Shown here: positions 12,901 to 23,903 of the stretch, piece by piece | Position numbering within the stretch: the first letter of the stretch is position 1 | How the letters are laid out: the number at the start of each line of letters is the position of its first letter | DNA from: Stercorarius parasiticus | Taxonomy: Eukaryota; Chordata; Aves; Charadriiformes; Stercorariidae | Direction: 5' to 3' | Assembly (NCBI GenBank): GCA_013396915.1 | Contig: VWZL01000298.1 | Location: forward strand, 366,144-430,143 | DNA: 64,000 nt | The notes under the pieces: model-generated | The model's input: the letters and a program-made list of their open reading frames with translations, nothing else | Told to the model about the DNA's origin: nothing | Database searches by the model: none | Program-made: the position numbers and the translations under genes

Positions 12901-15900
12901 AAACCCACTCTGATGAAATTAGTTTCAAGATTTTATAACTGAATCCCATCCTCCCTTCAACCTGTTTTCATACAATGTGCTGTCTCGTTCAGGCGTGCTG
13001 CTATCACTACCAATTATAACCAGTGCCATAAAAACATCACATTCATGCAGATCAGCTGATTGTGCCAAGTTCAAGAAAGGACAGCAGGATAGAGATGACA
13101 GCAGCTTCTACTGGCTCTGCTCCAAAGTCCCTTCAGGCTTGTTGTTGTTTTTCTCTTCTGCAGACCCCCAGGATTTGACTTTCTCAGAAATATTAATGCC
13201 ATCCCTCTCTCTAAGAGGGCCCAACTCCTAGTCTACTGGCACCATTAAGGGTATTCTGTTGGCTTCAATTGGTCATCTATGGAGCTCTTCGTCTTTCATA
13301 TCTTCCTCTTTTACCCTATTTTGGATCTCTCTGCCATGTGTCAGCCTGAGCAAAAGCCTTAAAAAGCAAACTCCAGTCCCCCATCAAGTATTCAATATAC
13401 ACGCACCACATACGGATAAACTGTAGGATTATGGCTGCCATCTTTGCTGTGCATATGGCTTCTACATGGTCTAAAAGACCTTAGAGCAAAGGGGAAAAGA
13501 GCCACCTATGGAAAACTTCCAATTTTAAATTTTCTGACTTGTGGAGTCCTGGCCTATGCCATCTAGAGAAAAGGAGGTAACACAAAAGGAGAAGGAGGAT
13601 TCATACTACCTCTTTTTTGTCCAAACACAGTAAACAAGGCATCTTTCTAGAATCTTGTCAGATTACTATTGAAAGCCCAGGTGGATTTCCTGACTTCATT
13701 TCTTTGGAAATTGAAAACTGTTTCACCTGAAACATAATTATAACAGTAGCTAGCTAGCTATATTAATCAGAATTGAAAATTGGTTTTAAATGTTTTACTT
13801 TAACTAATGCCTTTAGCAAGAATAAGCTGAAGAAACCAGTGTTTCAGTTCTTCTTACACTGCACAAAGGAAAATGAGATTTTAAAAATATACTTCTTGTT
13901 CCCTTTCCCTCTGTCACTCCTTTTTCCTGACATTAGAAATGTGAGGGCAATTTCATCAACAAGACGGCAGTGGTCAGCTGCAGAAAGGAGGCTCATTCAC
14001 TTTTCTCCATATAAGCAGCAGCAAAACTTGGCCTAAAATACCCACTGCAGATTTTTAAAAAAAATCCTACACCATAATTAAAGACAAATAAAGCATTTTT
14101 ATCTTACTCATTTTAATCTTTAAAAAAAATACAAATAAATCTAATATGAAGACATTTGAACACGGTATTCAACCATCCTTCAGGCTCCTAACCTGCCCAG
14201 TGTTGTATATTTTTAGCATTCAGCTGATTTGGCTAACTAAGCAGAGACAGCACTAATTGCTGCGGGAGGCTGACGTGAAAGAAAATACTCACATTCTTCC
14301 TTTAGCGTGGCACAGTCTGCCATGACTCTGCAGAGTGACACAGCGAACTCAGAATAGCAACAGAACCAAGTGAGTCTTCCCAATGCCAGACAGGGATCAT
14401 AGAAAATGATGGAGTGTCTCTGAATTAAAGACAAAAAGCTAAAACTATGTGAAGTCTGGAAAGCCAGCTCATGCCAAAGGAATATTTGCTTTGATTTAAT
14501 TGATGATAAAAGAAAACCCAGGAGAAGGGTGAGTTTGGATGACATTCAAGTGTGTGTCCTGTGTTAGGAGGAGGGTAGAGATACCATCTGCTTACATTAC
14601 CCTTCATTGCTACAACCACAATGGATAAGTACAACTATGAAAAGAGCCTTTGCTGCACAAGAAGAGGCCATGGGCAACAAAGTCAAAGATTTGCTGTTTC
14701 ATCAACTGCTGGCCTCTCTGCTAAGGTGTCTCCTCTGGAGCGGCTGGTGGAAGGCAGAACTAACAGCGATGGCGAGCAACAGGAGGAAGCGACCTGCTCC
14801 CTTAGGGGTGAATTTTCCCTGTACCCATTCTCTTCCATATAAGAGAGAAATAAGAAAGCAGTGCAGTTATGTTTCCCTTGCTCCAGCAAAAGTGACTCTG
14901 GAACCCCTTGGTCTGTTACTTGCATGTTGAAAGTGATGCATAGAAATTCTGAAAAATGAAGGCGTGCTTTTGTCAAAGGTGGTATAAGCAAAGAAAGCGG
15001 AGAAGACATTTTCTTAGCTCCAGGAAGAGAAAATCATTTGTCTGTTGAAACAAAACCAGATTTAAAAAAGTCAGGCTTTCCTCATCTCATAAACCACCTG
15101 ATCGCCACATCTCTTTCTCACCAGTATGAATGAGATGCAGAAGGCATACAATCACTTTCCTGGTCAAATGCTAAAGAGGCATTGTATATAAAATGCACAG
15201 ACAAGCAGAATAGGTTTACATAATGTTAATATAGACAAATGACATGTACAACATATCTAGCTGCAATTTAATTAGATTAATTAGATCAATATAATTAGCA
15301 GTGCTATATTACACTATCAAGACTTAGCCTTGCAAAGAACACTGCTAAAAATGGTTTACAGTCTTAAAGCGTTGTAACAGCACATGCAGTATCCATGCTA
15401 TCACGCATCAATATCACCACTAACACACCATTAATACTGGGAGTTTCTAGGACACTCAGGAGACACATAAACCACTACCCTTGCAGAGGAAAATTTTGAT
15501 AATGGAGCCTGTGAAATTATTTCAACTGCTGAAAAGAGCTCACTCGAACTTAATTCCAAGCAACAATATGGTCATGATTATATAGCAAGTTAATTTAACC
15601 CATTGAGGCAGGAGCAAACATAATGAATAAAACAGACTGAGGTAGCATGACTTACCAATGAGCATTTTGCTGAGAGTTCTCCGTAAATTTTGTACACATA
15701 ATAAATCACAAGTGCCTGTTTAGCTATTGCATCATCTACTTGGACGTAGACTAGATGTCACACTTGGTAAAATCCCATACAGTTGTTATTGTTTCTAATA
15801 GTGATTTTGTGTTAAACAGGGCTGTGGGATTGTGCTTGGACATCTAAACCTCCATACTGGTAAAAAATGTTAATTTACATCTGCTAGTGTGCTCAGTTCA

Positions 15901-18359
15901 CTTGGGCTCATAACTTACCAAAGAAAGTAAGTATGTGTAACATCTCAAATCAACTACTGTGACTTCCCGTATGCCGAAAATCATAGCCCTTGCAAGGAGA
16001 AAAAAAAAAAAAACAGCAATTCCAGCTCATTCAAAATAGTAAGACACTAACATTTAGCAACGCAAAGTGATAATTTTACCAGAATTCATGTTTGCGGATT
16101 TCTCCCACTAAGCAGAGACGCTAACCATGACTCATCCATCTGCACTTTTAATCTGATGTTTGCACCAAACTCTACTAAGAAAAAAAACTACTGGTACATA
16201 AACGACTTAGACAAGGGTTTTTTCTCTTTTCATTTAGACATATGTAATACACCTGTTCATGGAAGGGATGTAGTAACATCCCTGGAGTCTGCTGTCTATG
16301 CACAAGATTCACAGACAAGGCAAAAATGCCAGAATGCATAATTCCATTCTGTAGCTTTTGCTGGTGAGAGGTGGTTCAAACTGTATTTCCATTTGACCAT
16401 GCAGTACTGAGGAAATAAAGTGAACCCATTTCATAAAGCATACCAGATAGCTCTGTTGCTACCACCCCCGTCTCTCTAGAAGATTGAAGAATCTCAGGGC
16501 AAAATGGCTTTGTTTCAGTCTGTGCATCTTGACTGGCCACAAGAATTAGGTCCCAGCCATCCTCAAGCTCATTAGAAGATTTTCTTAAGTACAGATGTAA
16601 CTAAAATATATGTAATTCCCTATAACTGTCAAAGGAAGTCATCCCATTTTCCATAGGTTTTGGGTTCTACTGTTTATTATCAATACATTATGGTTAACGC
16701 TAGCGGTACTCCAAGTCATCTGTCCTTGGTCATACTTTTTATTTCAAGAAAAAGTTAAATACAATGTGAATAGCCCCTCTGTCTCTCTGGTGGGAATGTA
16801 CATTAATGCTTCACTGATAGAAACAGCATCATTCTGGCTTTATCTGTCTTCAGAACTGTATTGGATACAAACTACCTGATTTTGACTTTGGTTAATTTTA
16901 TACTCTTATTACCTACCATCTAGTCTTCACTAGATTTACACTACCAGATAAATAGAATAAAGCGCGGAGGACTGAAATAAAGAGTGTCTTGTGCCTGGAA
17001 ATAATCACCTATGTTATGGAAATTGTGAAAGCTGAAAACAAACATTATAGCTTTCCAGCTTTTTTAATGTGATGTTGATTTCAGCTTCTCTGATAGAAAA
17101 CTCTTTGCTTGCTCACTTTCTGTGTGATATATTCAGAAGGAAGTAGTACTATTTTCATGTGTGAGCGCAATTAGTAAAAAAACAGGTAGGTAGCCCACCT
17201 GATATTAAATTAAAAACTTGTGAGCAGAAGCCATTTGTGTCAATTTTCCATTTTGTCACTCTCTTTTTCAAATAGCTAATTTAGGATACTCCGACACACA
17301 CTGGTGTTTTATGGTATGTATATTTTATGACAGCTAAATGACAAATTTGTCTGAAACGAAGCTATTCTTTGAAGAGTTAATTATAACCTGTGTAACATAT
17401 TAAAGAAAATCAATATATATTTGGAATGAGTCACTATTGAATCTTATTCCAAACAGAGCAAACCTATTCTAAAAATTAAAGCTCCACTTTTAACTCAATT
17501 TTTGCTAAAATAATCTAATTTGAAAGTTAATTAGTAGAAAAAGAATACTTCGTCAATATATCTGTGCAACGATCATTTTCTAATGTAACATTATGTAATC
17601 TGCTTGTATGATGTTCAGCTGAAAATTTCACATTTAGCGTTGCCTGACAGCAAAACAATGGGCCAGCCCGGTCTAATTGTTGAACACCTTGACATATGTG
17701 ATATTTGGACTTTGATAAGCATTGCCAAATTTTGGGTATCTGTTCCAATCTTTCAAGATCTTTCAAATAACTAGACAGAGATCTAAGAATTTACTCTGAG
17801 AATTGCTTGAGGAGTAAACAAAGAAAGGTGCATTACATTTTTCCAGTCATCTCCAAAACTAGGTTTTTTGTTGTTTTTTTTTCTCAGGTAGCTACCGGTA
17901 ATTGCAGCATACAGGTTTTGCGATTATAATTTCTTACTATATATAACATGTACTACCTTAATAGTATCTCAGTTCTGCAGCTACAGCCATCCAAAATATA
18001 ATGAACTAAAATTTTAATATGAAATAACTCTAAATGTTTTGAAGTTGACCCACCTTTTTCTAACAGTGATTACAAATCTTAAGAAACATACCTCAAATAA
18101 TCCACTTGTACAAAGTAAGAGAAAGGATTAAAATAATAAAGAAAAAATATAGTGTGTGAGACAAAGTTCCATAAATAGAGAAACAAAAAGACAAGGTTTA
18201 TCATATTCATTTTGTTTAGAGTTAACAAAAAAAGTTTGAAGAAAAATAAGGACATGCATAAAGCAATTCACGTTCTACGCAGGGATGTGAGTTTTTAGTC
18301 ATATGTGGGTGCTAGCTTCACATATGATTATCTTTAGGTATCTAGCAGAATCCTGTCTC
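6961..18359. other. Long gene-free stretch with minor simple repeats
   Basis: This is mostly unique, AT-rich DNA. I recognise no gene. Visible items are (TCTA)n at about 8015-8030, an A-rich low-complexity block at 9880-9960, a GC-richer patch at 10540-10900 with a perfect 9-bp stem palindrome at 10800-10823, (TAGC)n near 13747-13760, and a cluster of TAATTA-like motifs at 15262-15300. A Cys-rich open frame on the minus strand (8117-8377) has no recognisable domain. Confidence 0.5.
9880..9960. repeat. A-rich low-complexity block
   Basis: About 80 bases are almost entirely purine, with runs of A interrupted by single G and a few other bases. No LINE 3' end is recognisable directly upstream on the plus strand, so this is more likely local low complexity than a retrotransposon tail. 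Confidence 0.7.
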
Positions 18360-19560
18360 ATCTGATCATACTTTGGTCAGGTAGGCTCTGCAATTGCATG
18401 TTCATTTTAATAAAACAGATTTTACCACTGTAGCTGCAAAGAAGCCAGAGGTAATGTAAAACCAATCCATTGTTTGTAGGATTATAGGCAGATTATGACC
18501 GGGATTACAGGAGCAAATCGATATGTCATCTGCATACAACGAACCCAAATTTATGGAGTTTCCAGTTTTCATTTCTTGAAGTAATTCTTAGTTGCTGAAA
18601 AAGAAGGCTAAAGGTTCAATTACAATTGCAAAAAGCAAAGAGGATAATGGACAGCCTTGTCTAGCTCCCTGGTGTCATTTTAAAAAGGGCGAGTTTAAAT
18701 TGCTAGTATGTACAGACCTGGTCAGGATATTACACAATATTTTTAATCCAATTTTTATGAAGGTCTTTCTATAGTGAAGAGTGTGAAGGTTTGGGGGTTT
18801 TTTGGTTTCGGAGGTGTTTTTTTTTAATTTTTAAGAACACTCAACAAGAATTTCCATTTTAATGAGTCCAAAGGTTTTCCCAGTCAGTTGAATGAGCAAA
18901 CCTATATTATCAAAATCTCCTGGTGAATAAACACAAAACTCAGAATCATCCTCAGTGAAGCACAATGGAAATAATCCAGACCGATCTATGTGGAAATCAT
19001 TTGTGATGAGCTGACGAAGTGTCTCAGCAAGCCTCTGCTCCCCTTTAAACCTTCATTTAAGGCTTACTAGAGATTTGAGTGCCCGTACGTGTGCTTTGCA
19101 CGCAGGAGTGTATTTCAGCACTGGTAAATAAATGTAGTCTCATGTTTAAGACCAATATCCAGTGCTGCAGATAGATAGGAAAACCAGCTTGTTGGGATTG
19201 TCGAGTTGTGTAGTAACTAACTTGATTCAAATGTTCAGTTAAGCACTTCCAATAACAGTTCGGTTTTGTATGTATGATTTCTCACTGAATGTTTACTGGC
19301 AGCTCATCTAAGCACGTTACTTTCCCCACTGTTAGACTTTAACAGTATTTATTATTTCTTACTAAGTCTAAGGTTACACTTTGATCTGGTGAAAGTTTCA
19401 ATAAAGTGCTTTTGTTTACAAACTTTATCTCCTGTTTAAAGCAACTTGGAAGATTAGAGTGTCTGACACTGCTCTTTGAAAGTGTTATTTATGATTTCTA
19501 GATCATATGTCAAAGTTTGAGCCTTTAGTTTTAATAATTGACGCAGTTTGGGATACTTCA
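18360..19560 (-). mobile_element. Decayed L1/Tx1-clade LINE, reverse transcriptase part
   Basis: Reading the minus strand across frameshifts gives the RT landmarks of L1/Tx1-type LINEs in the right order. At 19457-19498 is the linker motif EIINNTFKEQCQTL. At 18965-19018 is LITNDFHIDRSGLF (family pattern LI..DQ.GFI). At about 18840-18877 is a motif A remnant, PLDSLKWKFLLSVL (family pattern KAFD..W..L...L). At 18600-18662 is motif B, RQGCPLSSLLFAIVIEPLA. At 18513-18542 is motif C, SLYADDI, with both catalytic Asp retained. The distances (about 72 residues from A to B and 42 from B to C) match the L1 family. Several stops and frameshifts show great age. The IEPLA ending of motif B favours non-mammalian L1/Tx1 over CR1. 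The endonuclease end beyond 19560 is too decayed to call. Confidence 0.8.
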
Positions 19561-20639
19561 TCTTATTCTTTACGCAGAACATGTGCCAGCAGTTTCTCAT
19601 TTGTATTCTCACTGGTTTACTTTATATGAAAGCTTTTCTGCAGCCATGGCGTGTTGCCGTTTGTTCACTTTTTGTCAGCTAATTCAGTTGAGGTTTTTTT
19701 TACTACACATATTAGTATTCATTGATTTTTGTCATTTTAAAACTATTATTCAAAATTACTATTGTTGTATCTCTCCTTTTTTGAGGTCTGCACCTTTGTT
19801 AATTGTGGTTTTTAATGATTCCTGTCTTGGATTTTGTAGCATATTATTACCATCACAGAATCAAGTTTCAAATTAATATTTTGGTCTGAAGAAAAGCAGT
19901 CCTTTTCTTTTTTCAAGAAGTGTTTGATTTGTTCATGCAGCTTCTTGCTCGTGACAATTGTAAAATGAAAATTTTCTGCTACTTCTACAGTGGGAAAACT
20001 ACCCCAAATATCTTATTTTAATCTTAAAGTCTGTGAGACAGGGATGAGACAGAAGATTTACTTGGCCCTTAGTGGCAAAGATTTTAGATGGAGAAGAACC
20101 TATGTCCATCTCCAAGATACATACTTTTAAGGTCTATCATCTGCAGCATCCTCACTGCAGTGGGCACAGGACTATCTTTCAAATGCTGCAAATTCCAGGC
20201 TGGTTTGGAAGAACGAGGTCTAAAAAGAGAAGTCAAAAATTTCTGTGTTACACTTGTGTAGCATTTTTAGTTTGGCCTCCTTTTTCTAAAAGACAGATGG
20301 CAGCATACTGATCCACTTTCCAAGTGCTGTTCATAGTCGGCCCAAGACAAAAAGAACTGAAGTGCTTTAAGCTGGAGACAGCTAACAGGCAGATCACTGA
20401 AATTAGTCCATCACTCAAGGCAAATGAGCATGCACTTCTTACTAGCCCCAAAAGAAGACCCTCCTCAACATTGCCACCTGTGTATCTGTGATTGATGGCA
20501 CTCCCAGCTGAAGCTTGGGTCTGTGCATCAGTGGGGAAAAGCCCTTAACAAAAGGTGAGTTCTTTGAAGTATTGCCTTTCCCTGCGAACCTCACCTTGTC
20601 TCATCCGCAAAAAGCTGGATCCCGCTTCTTTTCAACCAC

Positions 20640-21100
20640 GTATTTATTTTTCACAGGCACTGGGACATCTGGGCAACAATACCGACTGCCTCCGCAAAAG
20701 CAGACAGGCAGCTGTGTATGCATGCTTTTGATGATAGATCCCACAAAGATGTTGAAAAAGACGGAGCAGACAATTGAAAACTACATATCCCACAAGGGAG
20801 GGTCTTCTGTTATCTGTCCAAGAGTTACACGCAGAGCCAGCTCAGAGCTGCACATCCAGCCCTGCCAGGTCCTGTAAGTGAATCAGCTGCACCCGAGAGA
20901 CTGGTGGTGTCGAAGGCTGTTGATGGATCAAGCAACAGAAACATACATGTCTTTCCTTGCTCAGTGGCTGTAAGAAGTTCGCCCACCAGGATCACTAGAG
21001 CTGTCTCCACGCTGTACTCCAGACTGATACCTGATTATGAAGAGAGCTGGATTTTGGCAGCTGGAGTTCTAGACACTTCTTTTCCAGTATTTTTGCTTAG
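20640..21100 (-). mobile_element. Ancient L2/CR1-like LINE reverse transcriptase fragment
   Basis: On the minus strand the frame ending at 20825 contains SVETALVILVGELL followed by FLLLDPSTAFDTT (about 20900-20940). This is the ETALV...LLDLSAAFDTV pattern shared by L2, L3 and older CR1-group RT. An ALSW box follows at about 20840. A FFNIFVGSIIKS segment at about 20725-20759 matches the LLF.IY..PLG.IIRK region of L2-type RT. About 15 residues appear to be missing between the last two. The YADD box is not recognisable. A stop lies just upstream of the ETALV motif. It is clearly a different element from the L1/Tx1 fossil 1.1 kb away, although on the same strand. The plus-strand open frames here are shadows. 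Confidence 0.72.
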
Positions 21101-23519
21101 ACATAAGAGTTTAGATATCTTAAGTATTCATGTTTCAGAAACGTGTTGAGGTGAAGACAGATGGCAGAGAGAGGTCTAAGAAGCTTTAAGCACCCTAGCT
21201 TTCAATCATTTCTCAGCTTAGCTTTAATATAAAAATCTATTATTTCAAACTTTAAATCATCTGTTAGAATTTTAACTTTAAAATTGAAGGCTTCTTTCTC
21301 CCAAGAGATTTAATTTCTTTATGGATTGGTGGATTAAAATACAATCTTCCTGTTGGGCTTCTCCTTATTTTTATGATCCTTCCTTAAGCACAAGGTTCTT
21401 GGTCCTGTACAAGAAACAGAGAAAGAGAAAAAAGAAAAAACTGTACTTGACTGGTAGTCTTACATAGAGAATATTTCCCAGGAATACAGAAAAGAAAGGA
21501 AAGTAGGACAGCAACTTTATTATGCATAATAGTTATTGCAAATAGAGAGAAATGGTGATGCATTGTTTGCTACAGTGGTGACACATACAGTAGTAATTGC
21601 ACAGTATTGTGGGAATTATCCAAAACTCTTGCAAAACATTTCAACATATCTCATGTATTAACTGTCCACACAATTTATATTAAAACTACACACTGAGAAT
21701 GGGCAAGTAAATTTAAAAACTTGAGTTAAGCCATCCTGCCCATAGAGTATGAAAGAAATTGGTAAGATTATGAACACCCTTAAGCTGGTTATCATACATT
21801 GATGTTCAAATTCAAATTTTAAATCAACCGAAGTTCCCACAGAATCTCTAATTAAATGCAAAGAAATGCTGAAGAACTGTATTTATTTCTGCCGTGCCAA
21901 GACACTACATATAGCTGATATTGCTGCAGATGCAATGGTAACCAAGGTACCAATATGCTGTTTACAAATATTAATAAGCAACCATGAGAGCACTAGGAGA
22001 ATGCTGGATGTTCAATTAGCATAGGACAGGGTCTATACCCTACTTTTATTAAAGTTAATATAACCGATTAAACCAGAGAGATCTTTCTAATAAATAGCTC
22101 TTGTTTGGGCAGGGTATTAACTGAAGGAAAAATTATATGAAGACTTAAGGTTAGGATTTGATTGAAGATTTTAGGCTACTGAATCTATTTAGTAATTAGA
22201 TGAGGACTAAAGGGAACATTTTATCTCAGAATGAATATGAGTTATTTGTTGGGACAAAGAGCCAAAGTCCCGGGTGTCATGCTTTCATCTACTTACGGCA
22301 AATGGAGGAAACTTGGCTTCTCAGCAGTGGTCAGTAATCAAATGTGAAAATTCAGTCAAGTTAGTATTTTCCCAATTACAAAGCTTTTTAATGTATTGTT
22401 TTAAAATAATTGAAAATAAGCATCAGTGGGAATAAAATTCTCATTTACAAAATGTTTCTGCCGCAAGAATGTCTAAACAAATACAGCAAATAGCTCCATT
22501 CTTAACAGTCTCACTCTGTCTATTGTAAGTGCTGATGTAAATTACACCAGGGTTCAGAGCTACATCGTTTTCCTTACTGTATTTTTCTGTTTTCATTCCA
22601 AGGGCAATTTCACATAGGAAGGGTGAAAAGAACCACCAGGAGGGGCCAAGTTTGCACAGGATGAGATTTTCTTCACATTAGTTTTTCCCTCAGAGTAGAT
22701 ATCCGTAGTGAGATTTTTAGAATTTGCTATGTAAAGAGAAGATTTCTTAATTCAGTGTGTAATTCTGCTTGATCATTTACAAATGTATACTTACAAACAT
22801 TTACACATGGAAAATTTGCAGTGTTTTGTTCCATCAGTATTATTATGTCCACTATTGCAATGCAACAAACAAAAGAATGGCAGAAAATGATACCACAAAC
22901 TGTATCTAAAAATGACAGAAAAGCAAAAGACATCCCCGCTTTACATCTCCAGAGCGTGTGCATGATGACACGATCTATAGAGAGAGAAATGCTGTCTTCA
23001 GCTGAGAGATATCAATGCTTTCCTAAATCACCTTATTTCTCCATTTAATTTGTTTTCCAGGGTTCAAGTGATTGAATAACTATTTTTTCCTTTGAATGTC
23101 ACTTTAAAAGAACACAGAATCCATGCAAAATCTAATTCTGAATTTGTATTCAGAATTCAAAACGCAGGAATTTGCATTTGTCTTATATTAGAGCACAATT
23201 CTGAAGGATCAAAAGGACTTAGATTTTGGGGGTGCTTATAAACAAAGACTAGAATGAATTTGTCTTCCAGCCCTAGTTTCTTGGAATCAGTCTCTTGAGT
23301 GAAATATTTAAGAATCTGATCCTTCACATTGATCCTTTCACATCCTGTTGATAAAAGAGGAGATATAACGTGGCATGATCTGCATATTTGCTACTGAACG
23401 CATCCATCCTACTCTTAAGCTATGCAAACACCAGTGCCATGGTAAAGCATCAAACACAGCTTTGCCTGGGATTCTTGAAAAACTTCTGGACAAGGAAGGC
23501 ATCAAAGATTCTTCACAGA
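21101..23519. other. Unique AT-rich DNA, no gene seen
   Basis: No gene, RNA gene or recognisable repeat was found. Open frames here are short and lack any recognisable domain. Confidence 0.5.
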
Positions 23520-23903
23520 TGTCCTGGTTCCAGTGGGGATATGGTTAATTTTCACAAGGAGCTGGCTCAGGACACAGCTGGGTTCATCTGACCCAAACTA
23601 GCCAAACTAACCAGGTGACCTGGCTGGAGGAGAGGGCAGAAAATCCCTGCTTGGGAGCAGGCTGGGCTTCGGGTTCCAGTTGGTGAGTGGTGGTACATTA
23701 ATGGTGTTTTGTATATTCCTCTATCAGTATAACTGTTGTTATTTTCCGCTTTCCTTCGTTGTTCTGTTCAACTCCCTTTATCACAACCCACAAGTTTTGC
23801 CTTTTTCTTCCAATTCTCCCCCTATCCCGCTGCTGGGGCGGGGTGGGGAGGGAGCAAAAAAACCTCCTGGTTCTTTGCTGCTGTCTGGGGCTAAACCACA
23901 ACA
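23520..23903 (+). mobile_element. Solo LTR, avian ERVL-like
   Basis: This 384-bp unit starts TGTCCTGGTTCC and ends GGGGCTAAACCACAACA, giving the TG...CA termini of a long terminal repeat. The start (GTTAATTTTC), the late TTTATCACAACCCACAAGTTTT segment and the GGCTAAACCACAACA end resemble the ERVL-type LTRs common in birds. No internal retroviral region (gag, pol, primer-binding site) lies on either side, so it is a solo LTR left by recombination between two LTRs. I cannot see a convincing 5-bp target duplication (ACAGA before, GTGGA after), so the ends have mutated or the insertion is old. The open frames inside it are not genes. Confidence 0.75.

Noticed and set aside
19538..19876. Plus-strand hydrophobic ORF of 112 codons
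   Set aside because: It overlaps and extends beyond the minus-strand L1/Tx1 fossil. The hydrophobic character comes from T-rich DNA, and no transmembrane family is recognisable.
20515..20877. Plus-strand ORF of 120 codons
   Set aside because: It lies largely antisense to the L2/CR1-like RT fragment and has no domain.
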